Source: Epichloe hybrida
Taxonomy: Eukaryota > Ascomycota > Sordariomycetes > Hypocreales > Clavicipitaceae
Assembly: GCA_019022495.1 (NCBI GenBank)
Contig: JAFEKR010000010.1
Location: 682,001 to 746,000, forward strand
Direction: 5' to 3'
DNA: 64,000 nucleotides
The notes below the pieces were generated by a model. That model was not told the DNA's origin. It made no database searches and worked only from the letters and a program-made list of their open reading frames with translations. The translations under genes and the position numbers were made by a program. Each line of letters opens with the position of its first letter. The stretch's first letter is position 1. Below, piece after piece: positions 1-11,789 of the stretch.

Positions 1-3000
1 AGGGATATAATATTCTAGAAGATTTATAGTGTAAATATCCTTAAGTCTAGAAATAAAGCACTCTTTAAATATATAGCATAATCACTTAATTATTATCCTC
101 TAATTATTATTACCCGCATAGTCTCCTAGCTTAATATATGAATTCTTAAACTATAAAATAATGGTTTTAAGGGAGGAGGATAATAATAGTTAATTTATAT
201 AGAGATTTTAGAATCATAAGGGGTAGCCCTTAATTTCCTATTTTCCTATATAAATTAGCTCTTTAGCTTATCTCTCTATGTCTTATACACTTATTCTATC
301 CCCTATGTCTCCCACTGTGTTAGCCTTTAGATACATTAAATTAGCTAAGTTCACCGGATATTATCCACTAGCCCTAGTTTCTTCTTCTAAGTTACGTAAC
401 TTCTTATTTATATAGGGATTTTCGTTTTCTAAGGGGGACCCCTTAATATTCTGATTTTGCATATAAATTAGTGCGTGCGCGTGTCTAACTATGTCTAGCT
501 TGTAATAATCTCCTAGCTTCATAACTAAGTCCTTAGAATGCTATAAACTATCCTATGTTTTATAAATAGAAACTTTATTCTAGTTATTTATATAGGGTTT
601 TTCACTTTTGTAGGTAAACCCCTTGATTTTCTGATTTCCTATATAAATTAGGTCTCCTAGATATCTATTAGTGTCTAGCTTATACTTATCTGTCTATTTT
701 ATTTAGGCTAATCTAGCTAGTATCTCTAGGAGGTCTAAAGGTTCCTTATTATTTTCTATTAAGTTTAATAATTACTTATTACCCTTATGGTTCCCCTTAA
801 TTTATTTTAGTTATTTAGTGTTCACAATATTCATAATATTATAAGATAAGTTTTCGTTCTATTCCCTTTTCTAGGCTACTTCCTAACGTTTAATTTAACT
901 CTAGATAATCTTCTACGTATTAGCTATCTGTCCTAATAGTTTTATTCTAGTAAAGTAAGAGTAAAGTTATTTTATTTCTATCTTAGTAGTATTCTTATTA
1001 GTAAAGCTATCTATTCTAAGGTTTTAAAGCGGTTTCTATGGATTATAGCATTAGAGATTAGAGTTAATTCACATCTTCCTAATAACAGATTATCTTTAGT
1101 TTCTATTTTAGTTCTTATTTCCTCCTCCTCTAGTTTATTCTCTTATATGTCTATTATTCCTATTCTAGTTTTAGTTCTCTTACTATTTATAAATACTTCT
1201 TGTTTTTCTTAGTTTTTCTTAGATAGTAATTCTTTATTTCTAGTTTTTATATTACGTCCTTCTAATATTCCCTCCTTCTAATATATATATTATATCTAAG
1301 TTTTGCTTATCTCTTATTTAGAGCTTATTTCTTCTTTATCTAGCGATATTAGATTAAATAACTAATCCCGCGAATAATTACTAGTAATATTATCCGTGGT
1401 TCTTATTTTTTTAAGTCCTTCTTATTAGTTTATTTGCGGATCTTTATATTTATCCCTCTTAAGATTTCTTTCACTTCTTCTAAGATTTCTTAATTATCTT
1501 CTATAAACTCTATAGGCTCCTTAGGTCTAGTTCTCTTAGGAAGTTAACCTTATTTATTAGACTTCTAAAATAAATCTAGGTATAGATAAAGTAGTAGAGT
1601 CTAAGTGACTCTATTTGCTCCTTTAATCATTAACTTATCTTTTATATAATATTTAATAGCTTCTATTCTTCTTAGCTAGACTTTACCTAATAAAACATCC
1701 TAGTCTTATTAAACTAGCATAACGTAATATTTTACTAGAGCTAGGATTCCTCTAGCGATAACTTATAAGTAAGCGCAGTAAGTAATTGGATATTCTATGT
1801 CATTTACTATCTAAATATATTGCTTTTCCCTAAGTTATACTACCACGAACCTAAATTTTACTAGGAAGTTTTCGCTTACTAGTTTAACACTAGATCCTCT
1901 ATTAATTAGAACTAAATCGCATTAGTAACCCTTAATATATATTATAATGTATCCTAAAGTAGTTGCTATATTTCTATCTAGTTTTATAATGTTATTCTAA
2001 GTAATTATAGCGTTTACTAATCCTAGGGTTAAGTTAGCCTTGTATATTAGCTAGACTGCTTCTTTAAACAGTTTTATAAGATTTATAATTATAGATTTTA
2101 CTCCCTTACTCTTAGTCTTTTTTTAACACTATATTAAATAGCTTAGTTATTATTAAATAATTAGGGCTAGCTAAAGTAACTAGAGGATGCTAATAGAAAC
2201 TATTATATTCCTAAGATATTTTCCTAAGTTAAATACTAGAACTTAATACTCTTTAGTTACTCTAATCTTTTCTAACTCTAGCCTTTATTTTAGGGTAAGA
2301 GTTTCCTTTAGTGCTATATCTTTTATTATTACCTTATAAGGTAAATCCAAAGTTATTATTTTCTAGGAAGGTCCTATAATTCTATCTAAATAAGGTCTTA
2401 TAGCTAGTAGTAATCTTTTAAATTCTTCTAGAGTTATTTCCTATAGCAAATACGTTATGTTAAAGGAGGACAGGTTTTAGGTTTCCCTAACTTCTTCTAT
2501 ATCTAAAATCTCCTTAACTTACTATTATACTTATTTATCTAAAACTAATCTAGGCTTATTAGATAGTTTTATAATCTTTCTAGCTAGCTCTCTTATCTAT
2601 ATAGGTTCTAAACTTTTTCCCTTTAGATCCCCTAGGGTTATAGCATAAGTGTAATCTATCTTATTTCCCTCTTAGATAAAACTCAGGGGTTAATAGTTTA
2701 GCATAGAAGTATTAAGTGCTATAAATCTCTATATTAGCATGAAACTAGGCGGTGGAATTAGTTCTCTTTCTAAACCACTAATATAGTTAATTTAGTTAGA
2801 GTTATCTAACTCCTATTAACGTTCTCTCTTTATCTAATAACTATCTTAGGTTCACTGTTCTTAATGTCTTTTAAAATCTTCTAATAAATATTTATCCTTA
2901 CTAGAATAGTTATACCCTATATATCCTTATTCTCTAAATAAGAAACACTAAAAGAAATTAGGATCTTATTATCTATCTCCCTATATCTATTTAATTACTA

Positions 3001-4640
3001 GCTTTCTAGGTAACTAGGGGGGATTATTAACATTATATCTTCCTTATCCTATTTATCTATATAGTCTAGATAGTTCTCCTATAGCTTAGGCTTAGAAAAC
3101 TTTAAGTTAATAGATTAGATTTACTATCTTTTTATCCCTCTAAGCTTAAACTTCATTAGCTAATTTGTCTCTCTTAGCTTATTCTTTTATTCACACGTAA
3201 ACTAGGTTAGAATAATCTAGCATTTTAGACTCTTCGCTAAGCCAGGAGATTTTTTTAGAAGCAAAGGATTAATAGTTATATAAAATAACTTTAAGATCTA
3301 ATATTATAAGGTCTTATAAAGCCATTCCCTATGTCTATTTATTAGTTATATATAAATAATCTACCACTCTCTCCTATAGTTATAGATCTAAATCTCTATT
3401 TACTATATATATTATAAAGTTTATAAATAGAACTTATCTTACTTTTGCTCTTACCTTAGACACTAGGCGTTTTACTCTTTAGATATAGGCATTTAGGCTT
3501 TCTCCCTTTTCTCTAGTAAAGCAATAAGCTTCCTACTATATTATTACCTTTAGAAGCAAATTAGGCTTCTTAAGCTTCTTTATAAACTTATCCTTTAGAA
3601 CTTCCTACTTATAGTCTTTATAGTCTAGATCTTTATACTAAGTTATAGCCTTTCCCCTTAAACCTTAAGTAAAGTTATAATATGCTAGAGTATTAGTATA
3701 ATTAGGGATTTAAGCCATAGCTACTATAGTAAGACAGTAGTCTATATAGTCTTAGGCTAGTCTATCTCTAGGATATCTAGAGAAAGTCATTCTACTAATA
3801 TTATATAATATTATAGGAAGCAGGATATTATTTATAGTAATTAACTATCCTAAGTTACTAGCGTTAGTAGTCTTAGGAGATTAAAGTAATAAAGTTAGGA
3901 AAAGGGGTAAAATATCTTTAACTTTAGATAAAGGAATAGGTAATTTAGGGTTAGGATTTAGGTAAAATAAAGATAAAGCTCTTTTGGATTTAGAGTTAAA
4001 GTCTAGGATTAGATCCTCCTACGTATGAATCTTAAGCGGTGAATTATTTATAAATATAATATGGATAGTAATGCTAGGAAAGGGTCTTAGGTTAATAAAG
4101 GGAATTATTAGAGTCTACGTAAATAAGAGAAAGAGTTTTTAATAAAGAATAGAGTATGCCATAGCAAACTCTAATTAGGATAAGGAATTAGGTTAAACTT
4201 AAAACTTACTATAATAAAGTTTTCTATTAGGTTGCCTAAAGTCTAAAAGAAAAGAAAAAACTAAGTATCCTCTAACTTAAGAAAAACTATCCTTAACCTA
4301 TTCGCTATCTTCCTTGTTCCTTTTGCCTATCCTAACTCCTAAGGTTAGGTGTGTTCTAACTTTATAATAACCACCGCTCTAAACCTTCCTATTTTTGATT
4401 CTAAGGCAAATTCTATACTAAGGAGCACAGTGTAACATATAATCCACACTATACCCGCTAATTAGAAGATTAGATAAGCAATAATATAGAGATAAAAGTG
4501 AGATAAAAGTGAGGCAGTGGTCTGTGCGCCCCCCCTTAGATTATAGTAGTGTAATTATCTTAGCAAACCGTGGTTTTTAAATTAAAGAGGCAGGTTAGAG
4601 CCTGCCTAAACTCGCAAGGTTTAACCCCGTTATCTAGCTA
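1..4640 (-). mobile_element. Degenerate Ty3/gypsy-like relic (gag-protease part)
   Basis: This is very AT-rich DNA with pervasive TpA and no intact reading frame. Read on the minus strand, about 1860-1935 translates to a retropepsin-like stretch (LVLI-N-RGSSVKLVSENFL, close to the gypsy pattern VLIDSGSSVNLIS). It is followed by a protease-like continuation with stops where Trp or Gln would be expected. Higher coordinates (about 3000-3900, minus) give Lys- and Glu-rich gag-like peptides, so the order gag then protease runs right to left and the reverse transcriptase would lie off the left edge. A less mutated patch at 4500-4680 may be an LTR or untranslated edge. LTR ends and a target duplication could not be found, so the right boundary is approximate. 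Confidence 0.5.
190..652 (-). repeat. Three spaced copies of a ~65-bp repeat
   Basis: Copies lie near 193-255, 407-467 and 583-650. Each is bounded by TTATATAGG on the left and CCTATATAA (or a variant) on the right, so each unit is also an imperfect inverted repeat. On the minus strand each reads as LIYIGNQKIKG followed by ENPYIN-like residues, which suggests a peptide repeated in the ancestral protein. Spacing is about 214 and 176 bp. Function unknown. Confidence 0.55.
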
Positions 4641-6100
4641 TGTTACGCATTTCCATGCCAGCGCCTTTTCCCGCCATAATACCACAGAATATTATAGTTT
4701 AAGTTTATTATTTAAGTTTAGTAGTTAGTTATTATTTTATAGTAATAAATATAGTTATAAAATAGTTAATCTAATACTTTGTTTATATAAGAGTTGGAGT
4801 GTATACTACCTTATAGCTAAGTCTATTAAATGCTATCTACTAGGTCCTATTTCTTAGCTTTAAGCGTGATTTTATAGGTCCTAAAAAGTCAGAAGGTAAT
4901 TCTATTATCTAGGCGTGTCCGTTTCTTAATTAGCGTTTATTCCTTTCTATAGGGAATAATAGCGTTTTACTAAGTCTAAAAATATTAAGTTCTAGGAATA
5001 GTTTTTTAGTTCTAAATCTAATATCTCTAGTTCCTTAAATTAGTTTAAAGTGTTCTCTTATCTTAATATATCTAGTGTAAAATAAGCTTCCTATATTAGT
5101 AGCTATATCTAATAGTATCCTGCTAATTAATCACTATAAGCCGCTAATTAATTATTCCCTCTCGCTAATCTCTGTGATCTAAGCTTATTCTAGTCTTGTT
5201 TATTTATTAATTTAATTACTTCTCCTAAGGTTTAGGATCTTTAGTTTAAGTATTATTTAAGATTCTATCTCTTATTAGATATAAGGTTATCCTCTCTGTT
5301 AGTCTCCTAGCTAGTGTGTCTAAGCCCTGTAGTTCTTAAACCTATTACTTAAGTCCCGCAGTCCTTAGTAATTATAGCTTTGATAATTAAAGCTATTCCT
5401 AGCCGCAGTTAGGATTAGACCTTATCTCTTATCCTTTGTTATTAGGTAACCATAGCTCCTAGGATATATCTATTATCTTGTTTCTAACCTTAGCTATACT
5501 CTAGTGATTTTATATAAAGCGCCACTCTTTATATTATCTTTGTTTAATTATCTCTTATTTATCTAGTGCTAGTCTTAACTCCTTTGTGTTCTTAGAGATA
5601 ATTAGTTACGTAGGATAATTTTAAGTCTATTCTAAGATAATGACAATACACAGAGGTCCTAGTCTTATTACCATGTAGTGGTACTAAAATGATTAGGTAA
5701 AGATAATAGTTAATTACTATCTAAGTTACTTAGACAGGTCCTATAATTATTACTTCCATGATTAGCTAAGCCATTTCTCCACCTAACACCCCTTGGGCTG
5801 CACTGTAACAATTATAAAGAATCTAATAATAACTAGCATAAGTCACTTTTGTATGTAGTTTGTATAGCAGAGGTACCTAGTTTCACTTTCCTTGTGTTAT
5901 TCTAGGCTATTTGTGTGCCTTACATAGGCTACTATATTCAGGCCTTAGGCCACTCTAGGTAGTAACCTGTATAAGGCTAAATATCGGCTCTAACAAAGTT
6001 TGTCTCGTATCCAAGGTGGAGCCTTTAACTAACAGAATAGCATATGCCAGATTATACCACTGTATTAGAGACCATATACTACCTATAACCCCTATACCCT
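4641..6100. other. AT-rich repeat debris without recognisable genes
   Basis: This is RIP-like DNA with stops in all frames and no domain I can name. Two less mutated patches occur. One is at about 5640-5810. The other, at about 5975-6060, matches in inverted orientation the unmutated segment near 27155-27225 (shared words include CTCGTATCCA and GGTGGAGCC). It is therefore part of a dispersed repeat into which the downstream gypsy element inserted. Confidence 0.5.
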
Positions 6101-6105
6101 GATGC

Positions 6106-6322
6106 TATTATGGACTAGCCCCTAGGCGACTGCGATAGGGCGTTAATATAGTATTAAGAGACTTAAGGAGAAAGGAGGAAGGGTAAGAGGCTATCCCTAG
6201 TAGTGCCCCTTATACCCCCTTAGCTACTTATATAAGCCTTCTTTCCTTACCCTAACTACTTTTACTACTCCTCTCTCTAATTACTATATAGATAATACTT
6301 AGGTAAAGCCTAAGCCCTTATA
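6106..6322 (+). repeat. 5' LTR of the gypsy element
   Basis: It aligns end to end with 18396-18612 at the same length. Both start TATTAT(G/A)GACTAGCC; the first bases were probably TG before mutation. This copy is mutated throughout: its right end reads CCCTTATA where the other copy keeps CCCTTACA. GATGC lies immediately before it. Confidence 0.85.
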
Positions 6323-8667
6323 TATGCCCTTACTTAGGTATATCTAATAAGTCCCCTTTTTATAATAGTCCTATAAATTATCCTATAGGTTATTAATCCT
6401 ATTCCCTGCTTATTATTATTAGATATATAATGTATTTACTTTACTAGCTATTACATAGTAATAGTAATCACCTTACTTCTATGCCTTAGTTTTACAGTGT
6501 ATATAACGCGTTTACCTTACTAACCTATTATTTATTATAGTCTTTAGCCTTACTCTTACTAGTTTATTAATTACCTAATATAGGTTTAAAACTATATATA
6601 AATATCTTACTTAGTTCTTTTTTTTATATCTTACCTTCCTTTATATAACACTATCCCTTTACTATTATAATTCTATTATACCTTTCCCTTTATCCTATTA
6701 AAACCTCCTTCTTAAATAATTATTCTCCTATTAGAATATACCTTATAATCTATCTAACCTTTCTTTACCCCTAGCTACTTTTACTATACCTCTAGCCTAT
6801 TTTATTAGTAAGTTTCTTATAAAGGGTAACTTAGATAATAACTAATTTACTACTCCCTAATTAGTCTAGTGCCCTTATAGGCTATATATAAAATAGGCCC
6901 TTATTACTAGTATTCTAGAATATTATCTGCCTAAATCTAGAGAATTATACCCTTTATATTAGAAGTAATACCTTTCCTATATATAATACACTAGGCTTTT
7001 ATTTACTAACCCTTATCTTTATTATACACTAAAGGATATTAAGGTAAAGATTACTATAGGTATATATATTATTAAACCTAGAGTCCTTAAAACTTTAGAT
7101 ATAAAAAAGAAAATACCTATACTATTCTAAAGGTATTACTACCTTATTAGTTAGTAAAACTCCTTCCTTACCTAGGCTTAGTTTAATCTAGCTCCTATTT
7201 AGTTAGCCCTTAGGGTATCCCTTATTACTAATACTACTATAATAAATATAACTAGTTTTAAAGTTACTCCTTTTATTAGCACTAGCCCTTTAGCTAGCTA
7301 TAGTATAGCTTACTTTATATAGTAAGCTATAAGTATTTTATTCTAATAGAACTAATAAGTTATTAGTAAACTAACTATAATATATAAAAAGATATATAAT
7401 TAGTTTACTATGCTTCTCTAAGCTTTAATGCCTTATTACTAGGATAAAATCTAGTAATATATTTAAATTACTAGGTTAAGTAATAAATCTATTTCTTATT
7501 ACTACTAGTAACTTTTATGCCTTCTCTTTATAATAGGTCTAACTTATAATTATATCCCTAGAGCCTTAGGAGCTAGCTATTCTCTAGCTAGAAATAATAC
7601 TTTTCCCTCTCTTAGTTATCCTTCTCTTACTTATTACTTACTTACTAAGTCTCTTATTACCAGAGTATTGTTTGTATTGTATTTATTGTATTTTTTCGGA
7701 AAAATTTGTATTTTGTATTGTATTTGAAAAAATTTATATTTATTGTATTGTATTGTATTAAATACAAATTATTTTGTAGTGTAGTTAGTATAGTAACTAC
7801 ACTAACTACAAACAATACAAATATATTGTTAGGTAAAAAAAAAGTGGGACTTTTTATTAGCTAAGGTTATTATTAGGATTAAAAGAGAATTAGTTAATAG
7901 AAACCTTTTATTATTAGCTATTTTATCTAATTAGTTATATAATTTATAATATTATATTATTTTAAACATTTTACTATAACTAGTGTTATATATAATATTA
8001 TAACTTTTTAATAATACTATTATACTTATTACTTTATTTTACTAATATAACTTTAAGAAAAACCTTCTAATTATTTTATTTACTATTATTAGGAATTATT
8101 TTATATTTCTTTTATTAATTTAATTAATTTAATTAAAAAATACCCTAAACTAATATAATTAAATTAAATCAGAAATCTAAATAAATATCTATAAGTTAAT
8201 AGACTATATACTTAGTACTTGAATATTATTATTAATAAAATAAGAACTTAAAAAAAGCTTAAACTATTTATTTACTATTTAAACTAATTAAATATTACTT
8301 TAAGCTTTATAATTCTAAAGCTTTAAGAAGTTATATATAGTAACTTTATATATCTTATTATAATAATATATAAAGAAAGAATATAATAGAAAATATTTAT
8401 AATATTTTAATAGATTCTTAATAGTATATTTTAGTTACCCTATATAGCTTAAATAAGCTATAGAAATAAGTTTAACTTATTTTTAAAAATAATAGTAAGA
8501 CTAACTTTTATATAATATACTATACTTATTATAAGGTATATAGACATAAGGGGGTTTTTCTTCCTAGTATAGGGTTTTCCCTCTTAACTAAGCGGTTAGA
8601 GTACTAGGACTAGCTACTTAATTAGCTATCTAGCGTAAAGAATATATATATACTTATTATAAGAGAT

Positions 8668-8893
8668 TTAATAACTTTAATAACTTTAATAACCTTAATA
8701 ACCTTAATAACCTTAATTACTATTATTACTATTATTACTATTATTACTATTATTACTATTATTACTATTATTACTATTATTACTATTATTACTATTATTA
8801 CTATTATTACTATTATTACTATTATTACTATTATTACTATTATTACTATTATTACTATTATTACTATTATTACTATTATTACTATTATTACTA
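8668..8893. repeat. 9-bp tandem array (ATTATTACT and TAATAACCT variants)
   Basis: About 25 tandem copies of a 9-bp unit: first TAATAACTT/TAATAACCT forms to about 8717, then near-perfect ATTATTACT to 8893. The array is in the centre of foldback copy 1. The second foldback copy has only a few units at about 17040-17090, so the array expanded in copy 1. On the minus strand it yields a Val-Ile-Ile repeat frame, which I regard as an artefact. Confidence 0.9.
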
Positions 8894-9090
8894 TTTTAAA
8901 AAAACATAAAAAAGAAAACATTTTTATGATATTAATATTTTTAAAAACCTTAAAATACTAAGTTATTAAAAACTATAGCTTTTACTATAGTAATTTACTT
9001 ATAATTACTAGTATTTATATTTTATTTATTTATTAGTTATATATATTTTATTAAACTTTAACACTAATAATATTCTAAGTAATATTAGTA

Positions 9091-10300
9091 TTTTAAGCTA
9101 TTCTAAGCTATTCTAAGCTATTCTAAGCTATTCTAAGCTATTCTAAGCTATTCTAAGCTATCTAAGCTATTCTAAGCTATTAAGCTATTCTAAGCTATTC
9201 TAAGCTAGTATAAGCTATTCTAAGCTATTCTAAGCTATATAAGCTATTATAAGCTATCTTAAGCTATCTTAAGCTATTCTAAGTTATTATAAAGTTATTA
9301 TAAGCTAATATAAGCTATGTTAAAGCTATTATAAGCTATTATACGCTATATTAAGCTAGTATAAGCTAGTATAAGCTAGTATACGCTATCTTAAGCTAGT
9401 GTAAGCTAGTATAAGCTAGTATACGCTAGTATAAGCTAGTGTAAGCTAGTATAAGCTAGTATACGCTAGTATAAGCTAGTGTAAGCTAGTATAAGCTAGT
9501 ATAAGCTAGTATAAGCTAGTATAAGCTATCTTAAGCTAGTATAAGCTAGTATAATCTATCTTAAGCTATAATATACTATTATAACCTAATATATGCTATT
9601 GTAAGCTAATATAAGCTAACATAAGCTAATATAAGCTATTCTAAGCTAGTATAAGCTAGTATAAGCTAGTATAAGCTAGTATAAGCTAGTATAAGCTATC
9701 TTAAGCTATTCTAAGCTAATATAAGCTATTCTAAGCTATTCTAAGCTATTCTAAGCTAATATAAGCTATTCTAAGCTATTCTAAGCTAATATAAGCTATG
9801 TTAAGCTATGTTAAGCTATTCTAAGTTATTATAAAGTTATTATAAGCTAATATAAGCTATGTTAAAGCTATTATAAGCTATTATACGCTATATTAAGCTA
9901 GTATAAGCTAGTATAAGCTAGTATACGCTATCTTAAGCTAGTATAAGCTAGTATACGCTAGTATAAGCTAGTGTAAGCTAGTATAAGCTAGTATAAGCTA
10001 GTATAAGCTAGTATAAGCTAGTATAAGCTAGTATAAGCTAGTATAAGCTATCTTAAGCTAGTATAAGCTAGTATAAGCTATCTTAAGCTAGTATAAGCTA
10101 GTATAAGCTATCTTAAGCTAGTATAAGCTAGTATAAGCTATCTTAAGCTATAATATACTATTATAACCTAATATATGCTATTGTAAGCTAATATAAGCTA
10201 ACATAAGCTAATATAAGCTATTCTAAGCTATTCTAAGCTAATGGAAGCTATTCTAAGCTATTCTAAGCTATTTTAAGCTATAATAACCTATAATAAGGTA
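9091..10300. repeat. 10-bp minisatellite (TAAGCTAGTA/TAAGCTATTC family)
   Basis: About 115 tandem decamers with a constant AAGCTA core and a variable four-base remainder. A higher-order duplication is visible: the irregular segment near 9278-9360 recurs near 9818-9900, and that near 9560-9645 recurs near 10145-10230. The period is close to one DNA helical turn, so the AGCT cores would face the same side of the helix. Foldback copy 2 has only a rudimentary version at about 17280-17405. Confidence 0.92.
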
Positions 10301-11789
10301 CTTATAGTAAGCTAATTAGTAGTTTATTTTATGTAATTACTTTAGTTTACAGTTTTTTTTTTAAATAACTAATAATAATAATTTATAGAAATAGAAAACA
10401 ATTAATAAAAATAGTAAATAATATAATAAGAAGGTTTTTCTTTAAGCTATATTAGTAAAATAAAGTATTAAGTATAGTAGTACTATTAAAAAGTTATAAT
10501 ATTATATATAACCCTAGTTATAGTAAAATTAATAAAATAGTATAATATCATAAATTATATAACTAATTAGATAAAATAGCTAATAATATAAGGGTTCTAT
10601 TAACTAATTTTCTATTAATCCTAATAATAACCTTAGTTAATAAAAAGTTATACTTTTTTTTTACCTAACAATACATTTGTATTGTTTGTAGTTAGTGTAG
10701 TTACTATAAATTAATTTATATTTATTGTATTTACTACAAAATAATTTGTATTGTATTTTATTTGTATTGTATTTTGTATTGTATTGTATTTAATATAATA
10801 TAATACAAACAATACAATACAATACACATTGTAGTGCAATACTCTGCCTATAGATAGGGTATAGTAATAGAGCAAAGACTAAGGGAAAAGATTATCCCTA
10901 GTGTGCTATAAATATAGAAAGCCTAGGCATACTATACTAACTTATTAGGTACTAGATTATTCTACCTATAAAAGTACTAAATATATAACTAAGAAGCATA
11001 AGGAAAGTAGTAATAAAGCTATATCTCCTAATATAATACTAGTTTAATTAGCATAGACCTAGGAATGCAATCTTACTATGGAATACCCTATAGATAATAG
11101 AATAAGAATATAGGTATCTTTATAATAAGATAACTAGTGGTTAGCTATATAAGCGCTATTTAATATAAGCATATAGTCTTTAATAATTTATTTAAAATTA
11201 TTATTAAAAAAGGATTAGGAGAATATAATCTAATTAGATAGGATATTAGAGAGTGTAAGTAAAAAAGTGATTTTATATTAAGGAATTCTAAAAAAAATTA
11301 GTTAAGATAAAAGATAGTATAGGATTTACAAAGGTTTACTAAGTTAACTACTTTATTACTAATATAGGTAAAGGGATAATTCTAGGTATAGACTAGATTA
11401 AAGAGTATTTACCTATAATTATATATTAGAAGCATAAATACTAGAGATATCTAGTAATAATAAAATATCTTTCCTTTACTTATAGTAAGTGGTAAGTATA
11501 TAAAGAGAAAAAAATAGTAGTAGTTACTTTATTATTAGGAGTAATAAAGATTAGGCTAAGTATTTTAAAAAATAAAAATTAAAAAGGAAAAGGAGAAGGC
11601 TAATTAAAGGACCTAGTAGTAATAGATATATAAATAAATAGTAAAGCAGCTATATAAATCCTTAAGTATACTTATTTATAGTAAAAAAGCAAAGGTATTA
11701 TAGTTATACTAATTTTAGAAAACATAAGTAATAAAGAAGTTACATTAAATTAAAATAAAAGCACTAAGCGCCTTACACTAATAATCCTA

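Larger units (their letters stand above)
7661..10846. mobile_element. Foldback-type element with long inverted arms, copy 1
   Basis: The left end begins CAGAGTATTG and the right end finishes CAATACTCTG. Reverse-complementing 10360-10846 gives a sequence nearly identical to 7661-8130, so the inverted arms are about 450-480 bp long. The centre carries a 9-bp repeat array and a 1.2-kb 10-bp repeat array. I see no transposase or other reading frame. Ends starting CAGAG resemble the C/TAGNG ends of hAT elements, but a clear 8-bp target duplication is not visible (flanks CTTATTAC and CCTATAGA). It is nested in the gypsy element and shares its whole body with the shorter copy at 16258-17948. Confidence 0.75.

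Noticed and set aside
8622..8921. 99-codon minus-strand frame of Val-Ile-Ile repeats
   Set aside because: It is the translation of the 9-bp tandem array and has no start context or unique sequence.
9091..10300. CRISPR-like array
   Set aside because: The 10-bp units are contiguous with no spacers, and the setting is eukaryotic.
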